Made by a program: the position numbers and the translations under genes. This document shows, piece by piece, positions 1 through 5,465 of a DNA stretch of 7,596 bases (its first letter is position 1; each line of letters opens with the position of its first letter). The stretch is from Betaproteobacteria bacterium (lineage in GTDB: Bacteria > Pseudomonadota > Gammaproteobacteria > Burkholderiales > SG8-41). Where the stretch lies: positions 1 through 7,596 of the forward strand of contig JAKFUJ010000286.1 of assembly GCA_021732805.1 (NCBI GenBank). Direction: 5' to 3'. The notes beneath the pieces were generated by a model. That model saw nothing but the letters and a program-made list of their open reading frames with translations, made no database searches and had not been told where the DNA came from.

Positions 1-144
1 CTCGAGGATTTCCACCATCACCTCGCCGTCGCTGAACCGCCCGACCTTGGCACGGCCGATGTGGATGTCGAGATGGCTGACCACCGCTTCCGCGAGTCGC
101 GGATTGGCGTTGCCGGTAAACACCATCAGCCTGTCTAGCGCCAC
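1..144 (-). CDS. prs: Ribose-phosphate pyrophosphokinase (PRPP synthase), N-terminal 48 codons only
   Basis: Prs transfers pyrophosphate from ATP to ribose 5-phosphate, making PRPP for purine, pyrimidine, NAD, histidine and tryptophan synthesis in the cytoplasm. Visible here are the N-terminal strand LMVFTGNANP (residues 6-15) and the RFSDGE motif (36-41); the Phe and acidic residues of that motif belong to the ATP-binding flexible region in characterised Prs enzymes. The rest of the roughly 315-residue protein lies beyond the left edge. I chose the GTG at 144-142: it gives M-A-L-D-R-L-M-V-F, matching the usual betaproteobacterial N-terminus, and it has an AGGGGG ribosome-binding site six bases upstream. 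A second GTG one codon earlier (147-145) would leave only three bases of spacing. The gene lies 63 bp downstream of tRNA-Gln and follows ispE, the conserved ispE-tRNA-prs order. Identity is certain; only the exact GTG is open. Confidence 0.95.
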   Translation of the reverse strand, partial: MALDRLMVFTGNANPRLAEAVVSHLDIHIGRAKVGRFSDGEVMVEILE

Positions 145-150
145 CACACA

Positions 151-156
151 CCCCCT
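151..156 (-). promoter_or_regulatory. Shine-Dalgarno site of prs
   Basis: On the minus strand this reads AGGGGG, a good match to the anti-Shine-Dalgarno sequence. It lies six bases before the GTG at 144-142 and only three before the alternative GTG at 147-145, so it favours the former as the prs start. Confidence 0.6.
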
Positions 157-207
157 GGATAATCTGCCGCAAACCCTGCCCGCCGCAAACACACGGCAAC
201 AACCAAG

Positions 208-284
208 TGGCTGGGGAGGAAGGATTCGAACCTTCGCATGCTGGAATCAAAATCCAGTGCCTTAACCAACTTGGCGACTCCCCA
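208..284 (-). tRNA. tRNA-Gln (anticodon UUG), CCA encoded
   Basis: Read on the minus strand, the 77-nt cloverleaf is complete. The 7-bp acceptor stem is TGGGGAG/CTCCCCA with discriminator G and an encoded CCA (210-208). The D stem is GCC/GGC around an 11-nt loop. The anticodon stem is CTGGA/TCCAG around loop TTTTGAT, whose centre TTG is the Gln anticodon UUG. A 5-nt variable loop follows, then a T stem GAAGG/CCTTC with loop TTCGAAT. The U at position 1 is typical of bacterial tRNA-Gln. It lies between ispE (108 bp upstream) and prs (63 bp downstream), all on the same strand. It may be cut out of a longer ispE-prs transcript or have its own weak promoter. Confidence 0.97.
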
Positions 285-294
285 ACAGAAATCT

Positions 295-324
295 TCGCTA
301 CTGCTACAGCAAATCCGCTTTCAA
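295..324 (-). promoter_or_regulatory. Weak promoter candidate for tRNA-Gln
   Basis: On the minus strand TTGAAA (324-319, five of six matches to the -35 consensus) is followed after 18 bases by TAGCGA (300-295), a poor -10 hexamer. Initiation would fall around position 288, a few bases before the mature tRNA 5' end at 284. The -10 match is weak, so transcription by read-through from ispE is at least as likely. Confidence 0.2.
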
Positions 325-344
325 TCAAATTTACCGCCGCGCCC

Positions 345-362
345 GACGCCGCCTGCGGCATC
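345..362 (-). other. GC-rich hairpin between ispE and tRNA-Gln
   Basis: The minus strand has an 8-bp inverted repeat (GATGCCGC, loop AG, GCGGCGTC) containing one T-G pair. As a 2-nt loop is too tight, 7 bp closing on a 4-nt loop is more realistic. It lies 31 bp past the ispE stop and 61 bp before the tRNA. No T-run follows on either strand, so it is not a canonical intrinsic terminator. It could stabilise the ispE mRNA 3' end after tRNA processing, or simply be chance in GC-rich DNA. The rest of the 285-392 gap shows nothing else clear. Confidence 0.3.
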
Positions 363-392
363 AGTCGTCTGTTCAATTCCCGACCTTGCGTC

Positions 393-1274
393 CTAGTCGT
401 CCTGCAAATCCGCCAGTCCGTGCAACGGATGCACATCCAGCCCCCTAGCCACAAACCCCCGCATCCCGATAGGAGATGATGCCAGCGCCTGTCGCGCACC
501 AGACTCATCGGCAAACGCCGCGAATACGCAGGCGCCGGAACCGGTCATTTGCCCCCCACCGACCGATTTGAGCCATGCGAGATGGCTGGCGACCTCCGGG
601 TAGAGCCTGCAAACCAGAGGCTCGAGATCATTCCCTGCCGACACGGAAAAGCCTTGCATTTTAATCGGTTCCGAATCCCGTTTCAATTCCGGATGCTGAA
701 AAATGCCGGCTGTGGACACAGCTACCGGGGGCATCAGCACCAGATACCAGGCCGGCGTTGCCGGAATCGGGGTCAGAACCTCGCCTATGCCTCCGGCCAG
801 CGCAGTCTGGCCATAGACAAAAACCGGCACATCGGCGCCCAGCGGCAAAGCCTGTTCCTGCAAGCGTTTGCGCGACCACCCGGTGCCCCACAAATGATTC
901 AGCGCCAGCAGGGTGGTTGCGGCATCGGAACTGCCGCCGCCCAGGCCGCCGCCGGCGGGCAGGCGTTTTTCAACGGCAATATCCGCGCCCAGCGCGGTGC
1001 CGCTCGATGTTTGCAACGCCCGCGCAGCGCGCACCGTCAGATCATCGGCTTCGGCAATACCGGCCAATGGCCGCACCCGCGCAATGACGCCATCACCGCG
1101 CACCCGCAGCCACACGATGTCGCCGTAATCAATAAAACGGAACACGGTCTGCAACAGGTGGTAACCATCGGCGCGACGGCCGGTGACGCGCAGCATCAGG
1201 TTGAGTTTGGCCGGCGCCGGAAAGCCCGCGAAATCACGCAACGCCGGATCCGTCACGGCTGCCGCTCGCGCCAT
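393..1274 (-). CDS. ispE: 4-diphosphocytidyl-2-C-methyl-D-erythritol kinase (IspE)
   Basis: IspE phosphorylates the 2-hydroxyl of CDP-methylerythritol with ATP, the fourth step of the MEP pathway to IPP and DMAPP. All GHMP-kinase landmarks are present. PAKLN (residues 21-25) carries the catalytic Lys23, and GRRADGYHLLQTVF (32-45) follows. The glycine-rich ATP loop PAGGGLGGGSSDAA spans 106-119. LGADVPVF (145-152) holds the catalytic Asp148, and the C-terminal GSGACVFA motif is at 245-252. At 293 residues it is about ten longer than the E. coli enzyme. The extra length is a 17-residue N-terminal tail that overlaps the end of lolB by 22 nt. The ATG at 1274 has no strong Shine-Dalgarno, and a TTG at 1241 would give a family-like N-terminus without overlap; I keep the ATG. 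It is the third gene of the lipoprotein-lolB-ispE operon and is probably translated by coupling to lolB. Confidence 0.95.
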   Translation of the reverse strand: MARAAAVTDPALRDFAGFPAPAKLNLMLRVTGRRADGYHLLQTVFRFIDYGDIVWLRVRGDGVIARVRPLAGIAEADDLTVRAARALQTSSGTALGADIAVEKRLPAGGGLGGGSSDAATTLLALNHLWGTGWSRKRLQEQALPLGADVPVFVYGQTALAGGIGEVLTPIPATPAWYLVLMPPVAVSTAGIFQHPELKRDSEPIKMQGFSVSAGNDLEPLVCRLYPEVASHLAWLKSVGGGQMTGSGACVFAAFADESGARQALASSPIGMRGFVARGLDVHPLHGLADLQDD

Positions 1275-1822
1275 TGATCAATGACCATGCGAATGCGCTG
1301 GCCATCGCGCGTCAGGTCCAGTTGCCTCGGCTGAGCAACCGCACCCTCTTCCGGATAGCCATAACGAATGCGCCAGCCATCCTGCTCGATCAGCGCGGGC
1401 CTGCCGCGGGAGTCTGGCGTCACTGCACCGACAACACCGCCCGGCACCAAACGGCCGCGGATCCAGTGCTGCAACTGCTCGAGCGGCAGCGGCCAGCCCA
1501 GCGCGCGCCGGGTCAAACTCTCGACCGACAGCGCCTGGTATTCCTGCTGATCGGCAGTGGTCAGTGTTGCGCCGCCCGCGTTGCTCGCAATGTGCGCGAG
1601 CGTCTGCCCCACCGGTGACATCAGCCAGATTTCGTTTTCGGCGGTTTCGTGTTGCCAGCGAAAACCGGCGGAAAAGGCGCGGCCATCGTTGCTCGCCAGC
1701 ACCCGCCCGAGGATGTCGAAGGGTTCAGCCGGCGGGACACCTGAACCCGGAGCGAATGCCGCGCAACCAGCAACCAGCAGCATTACGGCCGCCGCGAGCG
1801 AGCGGACCGCACGAAAACTCAT
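1253..1822 (-). CDS. lolB: Outer-membrane lipoprotein receptor LolB
   Basis: LolB is itself an outer-membrane lipoprotein. It accepts lipoproteins from the periplasmic carrier LolA and inserts them in the inner leaflet of the outer membrane. The 189-residue protein has a lipoprotein signal peptide with lipobox LVAGC, making Cys20 the lipidated residue. The beta-barrel hallmarks follow: FDILGRV (35-41), FRWQH (54-58), WLMSPVGQTL (66-75), WIRGRLVPG (120-128), GWRIRYGYP (149-157) and the closing QRIRMVIDQW (175-184). Length is close to the 207 residues of the E. coli precursor. The start at 1822 puts the signal peptide at the N-terminus; an in-frame upstream extension to 1948 would bury it and overlap the previous gene. 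The ATG overlaps the upstream TPR gene's TGA by four bases (ATGA), and no separate ribosome-binding site is visible. Val71 stands where E. coli has the functional loop leucine (see findings). Confidence 0.93.
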   Translation of the reverse strand: MSFRAVRSLAAAVMLLVAGCAAFAPGSGVPPAEPFDILGRVLASNDGRAFSAGFRWQHETAENEIWLMSPVGQTLAHIASNAGGATLTTADQQEYQALSVESLTRRALGWPLPLEQLQHWIRGRLVPGGVVGAVTPDSRGRPALIEQDGWRIRYGYPEEGAVAQPRQLDLTRDGQRIRMVIDQWRERQP

Positions 1823-3591
1823 TGCGCTGATTGTTGAACGACGGGGGCAAGACGTTTGACGGTGCCCTGCAGCACTTCGTTTTTGGGATGATCGCGCAGC
1901 GCATCCGCCCACAATTTGCGTGCTTCGGACTGGCGTCCGAGCAACCACAGCACCTCGCCGAGATGCGCCGCAATCTCGGCGTCCGGCCGCAACTCAAAGG
2001 AACGCCGCAGATGTCCGAGCGCTTCTTCATTCCGGCCCAGCCGGTGCAGCACCCATCCCAGGCTGTCGAGAATGAAGGGGTCGTCCGGTGAAAGCTTGTG
2101 CGCGTTTTCGATCAGCTCGAGCGCTTCCGGCAATCGCTGGTTGCGGTCGGCCAGTGTATAACCCAGCGCATTGTAGGCGTGGGCATGGGTCGGCTGCAGC
2201 GCGATCACCTTGCGCAGATTGGCTTCGAGCACATCGATGCGGTTGACTTTCTCCGCCGCCATCGCGTGGTCATAGAGCAAATCCGGCGAATCCGGCGAAC
2301 GCACAACCGCGGCGCCGAGAAAATCAAAAGCCTCCTGATAAGCGCTGGCTTCGCGCAACAAACCGGCTTCGGCCAGCGTCAGTTGCATGCGCTGCTGCGC
2401 ATCACCGGCCTTGATTTCCTGCAGATAACGTCGTGCCTCGGGCAGTTTGCCCTGCTTCGCCAGTACGCCGGCATACCGCGCCTGCGCGGCAACAAATTGC
2501 GGGCCATGAGTGATGCTGGAATACCACTTCAGCGCTTCGTCGCTACGCTTCAGTTCTTCGTTCACCTGACCCAGATACATGCGCACGGTATCCGGATCCT
2601 TGTGGCCGATCTCGAGTGCGCGGCGCAGTTGTGCATCGGCGGCCTCGTAATCCTTGGCCTGCATCGACAACGTCGCTACCGCCATTGTAATCTCGGCGTT
2701 GTTCGGCGCTGCACCGAGCAAAATCTCAAACTGCTTGCGTGCCTCGGCAAAACGCCTTGCGCTGACCAGGAGTCGGGCGTAGTTCAGCCGGGCATCGCGC
2801 GCACCCGGATGTGCGTCAACAAAAGTCCCGAGGTATGCAGTTGCTTCCTCCTGCGAATTACGTTGCAGAGCCTGGGCCTGGAACAAAGCAGCCAGTTCCC
2901 AATCGGGCCTCAGCTTGAGCGCCTGGCGGGCGGCATCCAGCGCGCCTTGCTGGTCATTGGCGTTCCACGCTGCCTGCGCAACGGCCAGGCTCGCCTCGGG
3001 TATCTGCGGATAGGGCGCAGCCAGCGCCTTCAGCAATCGCAGCACTGCCGCTTTGTCCTGATGGGCGGCCATCAGCGTCGACAACTGCAGGAAATTAGGC
3101 CCTATATGCGATGGATCGCCGGCCAGCCATTTTTCGAGATGGGGTCGCGCATCATCCAGCCGCTGCTGATTGACCAGTAGCGCAATCACCGTCTGCCGCG
3201 CTCTTGCTGAATCCGGATCGGCCTGCAGCCACAATGTCGCCGCCTCCAGAGCCGCCGGCAGGAAGCGCGCGTTCCAGGCAACTTCCGTGGCACGACGGGC
3301 GATGCGCGGGTCCCTGGTTTCACGAGCGGCTTCGAGGAAGGCCGGTACTGCAACATGCGGCTGGCCGCGCTGGACCGCGATCTCGGCCAGTGTAATTTTG
3401 AACAAGAGCGTTTCGCTCAGTTCGACTTTCGGCAGCGATACCACCCGTGGCGGCGTCTGAGTGACCACTTTCGGCAACGGCTTGGGCGTTTCGGCAACAG
3501 GCTTCGCCGCGACCTCGGGCTTGACGGGCTGTTGGGCACAGGCAGTCAGGGCGAGGCCCAGCATCAGTACAACGGTTCTGTTCAGAGTCAT
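1819..3591 (-). CDS. TPR-repeat outer-membrane lipoprotein, LbcA-like (PA4667 family)
   Basis: This 590-residue protein opens with a lipoprotein signal peptide whose lipobox is LTAC (Cys18). A Pro/Lys/Val-rich linker follows (about 22-58), then TPR helices to the end. The first helical block (LLFKITLAEIAVQRGQ, 62-77; TRDPRIARRATEVAW, 92-106) and the last (YNALGYTLADRNQRLPEAL, 473-491; LDSLGWVLHRLGRNEEAL, 508-525) match the family found beside lolB in many beta- and gammaproteobacteria. In Pseudomonas aeruginosa the gene at this locus is LbcA, a lipoprotein that binds and activates the periplasmic protease CtpA, which degrades peptidoglycan cross-link hydrolases. That role here is inferred from family and synteny. 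The ATG at 3591 was chosen because it places the signal peptide first; the in-frame TTG at 3648 adds 19 charged residues. No Shine-Dalgarno is visible before 3591, so the start is less certain than the gene. Confidence 0.9.
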   Translation of the reverse strand: MTLNRTVVLMLGLALTACAQQPVKPEVAAKPVAETPKPLPKVVTQTPPRVVSLPKVELSETLLFKITLAEIAVQRGQPHVAVPAFLEAARETRDPRIARRATEVAWNARFLPAALEAATLWLQADPDSARARQTVIALLVNQQRLDDARPHLEKWLAGDPSHIGPNFLQLSTLMAAHQDKAAVLRLLKALAAPYPQIPEASLAVAQAAWNANDQQGALDAARQALKLRPDWELAALFQAQALQRNSQEEATAYLGTFVDAHPGARDARLNYARLLVSARRFAEARKQFEILLGAAPNNAEITMAVATLSMQAKDYEAADAQLRRALEIGHKDPDTVRMYLGQVNEELKRSDEALKWYSSITHGPQFVAAQARYAGVLAKQGKLPEARRYLQEIKAGDAQQRMQLTLAEAGLLREASAYQEAFDFLGAAVVRSPDSPDLLYDHAMAAEKVNRIDVLEANLRKVIALQPTHAHAYNALGYTLADRNQRLPEALELIENAHKLSPDDPFILDSLGWVLHRLGRNEEALGHLRRSFELRPDAEIAAHLGEVLWLLGRQSEARKLWADALRDHPKNEVLQGTVKRLAPVVQQSAQ

Positions 3592-3653
3592 CGGAGATTG
3601 GGGGGCGTCAGCGGCAACTGGACGGAATTCCGGATGCGCAATGCGCAAACGCC

Positions 3654-3682
3654 TTCATAATGAGCCACAGTTTAGGTATATT
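3654..3682 (+). promoter_or_regulatory. Sigma70-like promoter candidate for the Gld/DUF4340 operon
   Basis: TTCATA (3654-3659, four of six matches to the -35 box) and TATATT (3677-3682, five of six to the -10 box) are separated by an ideal 17 bases. Initiation would fall near 3689, downstream of the possible ATG at 3685, which favours the ATG at 3733 as the ATPase start and gives a leader of about 44 nt. The site lies in the divergent gap 3592-3732. The remainder of that gap shows no clear minus-strand promoter; it contains a short partly palindromic repeat of TGCGCA at 3635-3647. Confidence 0.4.
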
Positions 3683-3732
3683 CGATGCTTCCCACAAGGC
3701 AAGCTGCCATCGGGCAATTGTTCCAGCCGTCC

Positions 3733-4695
3733 ATGATTTCCAACGACCCCGCTCTAACCATCTGCGCCAGGGGTCTTTCCCGCCGCTTCGGCACGCATGT
3801 CGCCGTCAAAACCCTGGATCTGGACGTGCGCCGCGGCGAGGTGCTCGGTCTGCTCGGGCCCAACGGCGCCGGCAAAACCACCACCATGCAGATGTTGACC
3901 GGAAATCTGGCGCCAAGTGCCGGAGAAATCCGGATTTGTGACATTGATTTGCTGGAAATGCCGACACGGGCCAAGGCCTGCATCGGTTATCTGCCAGAAA
4001 CCCCGCCGCTGTACCGGGAATTGAACGTCCGTGAATATCTCGAGCTCGTCGCCAGACTGCACCGCGTGTCCAGGACGCAGCGAGCGTCCGCTGTTGCTGT
4101 GGCCATGGCGCGCTGCGGCCTCGCTGACGTCAGCCGCAAATTGATCGGTTCATTGTCCAAGGGCTACCAGCAGCGTGTCGGCATCGCCCAGGCCATCGTG
4201 CATGAACCCGATGTGATCATCCTCGACGAGCCTACTGTCGGTCTCGATCCCAACCAGATTCTCGACATCCGCGCGCTGATTCGCGAACTCGGCGAAAAAC
4301 ACAGCGTGATCCTGTCCACGCACATCCTGCCCGAAGTCGAAGCCGTCTGCGACCGCGTGCAGATCATGCATCACGGTGAAATCGTATTCAGCAACACCAT
4401 TGCCGGTCTGCGCGAATTGCAGAGCGGAAATGCGATGACCATCAGCCTGCACCGCCCGCCCGATATCGACGCATTGCGCGCGGTTGCCGGCGTCGCTGCG
4501 GTGGAAGCGCTGGGCGAGGGACGCTACACCATCCGCTATATGCCGCACAGCGACCCTTCCGAAGCACTGGTCAGTGCTGCCGGCGCAGGCGACTGGGGCC
4601 TTTACCAACTCACGCCTGCGCAAAACAGCCTTGAAGACGTGTTCGTGCAGTTGACCCGGCAGGATGTCGCACAGCAAAAAGCGGAGGCGGCATGA
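3733..4695 (+). CDS. ABC transporter ATP-binding protein, GldA type
   Basis: Cytoplasmic ATPase of an ABC-2 type exporter; it would hydrolyse ATP to power the permease encoded next. Its 320 residues contain Walker A GPNGAGKTT (42-50), a Q-loop region IGYLPETPPLY (84-94), signature LSKGYQQR (141-148), Walker B VIILDEP (161-167, Glu166 catalytic), D-loop GLDP (170-173) and the H-switch His197 in STH. The C-terminal third (about 222-320) is an accessory domain ending in the EDVF motif (301-304), common to GldA, NosF and CcmA-like ATPases. I start at the ATG 3733, ten residues before the conserved GLSRRFG; an in-frame ATG at 3685 adds 16 residues unlike the family and lies upstream of the predicted transcription start, though an AGG at 3674-3676 could serve it. 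The stop overlaps the permease ATG (ATGA). Substrate is unknown. Confidence 0.93.
   Translation: MISNDPALTICARGLSRRFGTHVAVKTLDLDVRRGEVLGLLGPNGAGKTTTMQMLTGNLAPSAGEIRICDIDLLEMPTRAKACIGYLPETPPLYRELNVREYLELVARLHRVSRTQRASAVAVAMARCGLADVSRKLIGSLSKGYQQRVGIAQAIVHEPDVIILDEPTVGLDPNQILDIRALIRELGEKHSVILSTHILPEVEAVCDRVQIMHHGEIVFSNTIAGLRELQSGNAMTISLHRPPDIDALRAVAGVAAVEALGEGRYTIRYMPHSDPSEALVSAAGAGDWGLYQLTPAQNSLEDVFVQLTRQDVAQQKAEAA
4683..4687 (+). promoter_or_regulatory. Shine-Dalgarno site of the permease gene
   Basis: GGAGG lies inside the last codons of the ATPase gene, four bases before the permease ATG at 4692. It supports that start and, with the ATGA overlap, reinitiation by ribosomes finishing the ATPase. 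Confidence 0.6.
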
Positions 4696-5462
4696 TACTG
4701 ACCATTGCCGGCAAGGAATTGCGCGCACTGTTCGCGTCGCCCTTGGCCTGGCTGGTCCTTACAGTGGTCCAGGTCATCCTCGGCTACGGCTTCCTCAGGC
4801 GCCTCGACGATTTTCTGCAGATTCAGCCGCAACTGGCGCAGCTCACCAGTCCGCCGGGCATCACCGAACTGGTTGCAGCACCCACCTACGCCACGGCCGC
4901 CGCAGTGTTGTTGTTCGCGGTGCCGTTGCTGGCGATGCGCATGATTGCCGAGGAACGCCGCAACCAGACGCTGACGCTGCTGATTTCGGCGCCGGTTTCG
5001 ATGACCGACATCATCCTCGGCAAATTCACCGGGCTGATGACTTTCCTGCTGATCATCGTGCTGCTGGTGCTGGCCATGCCGTTGCTGCTGGCCACGGGCA
5101 CCCGGCTCGATTTCGGCCTGCTCTGCGGACTGACGCTGGCGCTGTTGCTGCTCGCGGCCGGTTTTGCAGCAGTCAGTCTGTATGCCTCCAGCCTGACTGC
5201 ACAGCCGATGGCTGCAGCGCTGCTCGCCTTCGGCATGCTGCTGGCGATGCTGTTCATGGGTGAGACCGCGGGCGACAGTCTGCGCGCGCGCGGCTGGCAA
5301 GTCCCGGCAGCCTTCGCGCAGGTGCTGTCACCGCTGAAAAATTTCGAGCCGCTGGGCAGAGGCCTCATCGACAGTTATGCGATTGTCTGCTCGCTGCTGC
5401 TGGCCGCGTGTTTCCTGATATTGGCCATCCGCCGCCTCGACGGCCGGCGGCTGCGGGGATAA
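4692..5462 (+). CDS. ABC-2 type transporter permease, GldF type
   Basis: Integral inner-membrane subunit, 256 residues, about the usual length for GldF-type permeases. Six hydrophobic helices can be read at roughly 17-35, 62-84, 114-135, 142-164, 171-189 and 228-247. Between helices 2 and 3 is the cytoplasmic segment EERRNQTLTLLISAPVS (87-103), the typical ABC-2 motif that follows the ATPase-facing coupling region. The short N-terminal amphipathic stretch IAGKELRALFASP is also standard for the family. The gene overlaps the ATPase by four bases, so the two are expected to be made in matching amounts and to assemble together, with the permease probably as a homodimer because only one permease gene is present. 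The next gene begins three bases after its stop. Nothing in the sequence reveals the transported molecule. Confidence 0.9.
   Translation: MILTIAGKELRALFASPLAWLVLTVVQVILGYGFLRRLDDFLQIQPQLAQLTSPPGITELVAAPTYATAAAVLLFAVPLLAMRMIAEERRNQTLTLLISAPVSMTDIILGKFTGLMTFLLIIVLLVLAMPLLLATGTRLDFGLLCGLTLALLLLAAGFAAVSLYASSLTAQPMAAALLAFGMLLAMLFMGETAGDSLRARGWQVPAAFAQVLSPLKNFEPLGRGLIDSYAIVCSLLLAACFLILAIRRLDGRRLRG
5455..5459 (+). promoter_or_regulatory. Shine-Dalgarno site of the GldG-family gene
   Basis: GGGGA overlaps the end of the permease gene and lies six bases before the ATG at 5466. It supports this start over an in-frame ATG six codons further on. Confidence 0.45.
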
Positions 5463-5465
5463 GCA

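Noticed and set aside
345..362. Intrinsic terminator after ispE
   Set aside because: The stem is good but no T-run follows on either strand; it is kept only as a hairpin.
549..1277. Plus-strand open frame (242 codons) opposite ispE
   Set aside because: It mirrors ispE almost exactly and has low-complexity composition; ispE has all its catalytic motifs intact.
2098..3180. Long plus-strand open frame (360 codons) opposite the TPR gene
   Set aside because: It is fully antisense to a clear TPR protein and has no recognisable motif. It is explained by the repetitive GC-rich codons of the TPR gene.
3635..3647. TGCGCA repeated with partial dyad symmetry in the divergent gap
   Set aside because: The hexamer is self-complementary, so two adjacent copies automatically look like an inverted repeat. 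It is too short to call an operator.
3608..3658. Possible 16-codon upstream open frame (minus strand) in the leader of the TPR gene
   Set aside because: It has an ATG but no ribosome-binding site and no run of regulatory codons, so I see no basis for an attenuator or leader peptide.
4602..5300. Minus-strand open frame with extreme Gln/Arg/His content opposite the permease
   Set aside because: The composition is the complement of Leu/Ala-rich membrane helices of the permease, so it is not a real gene.
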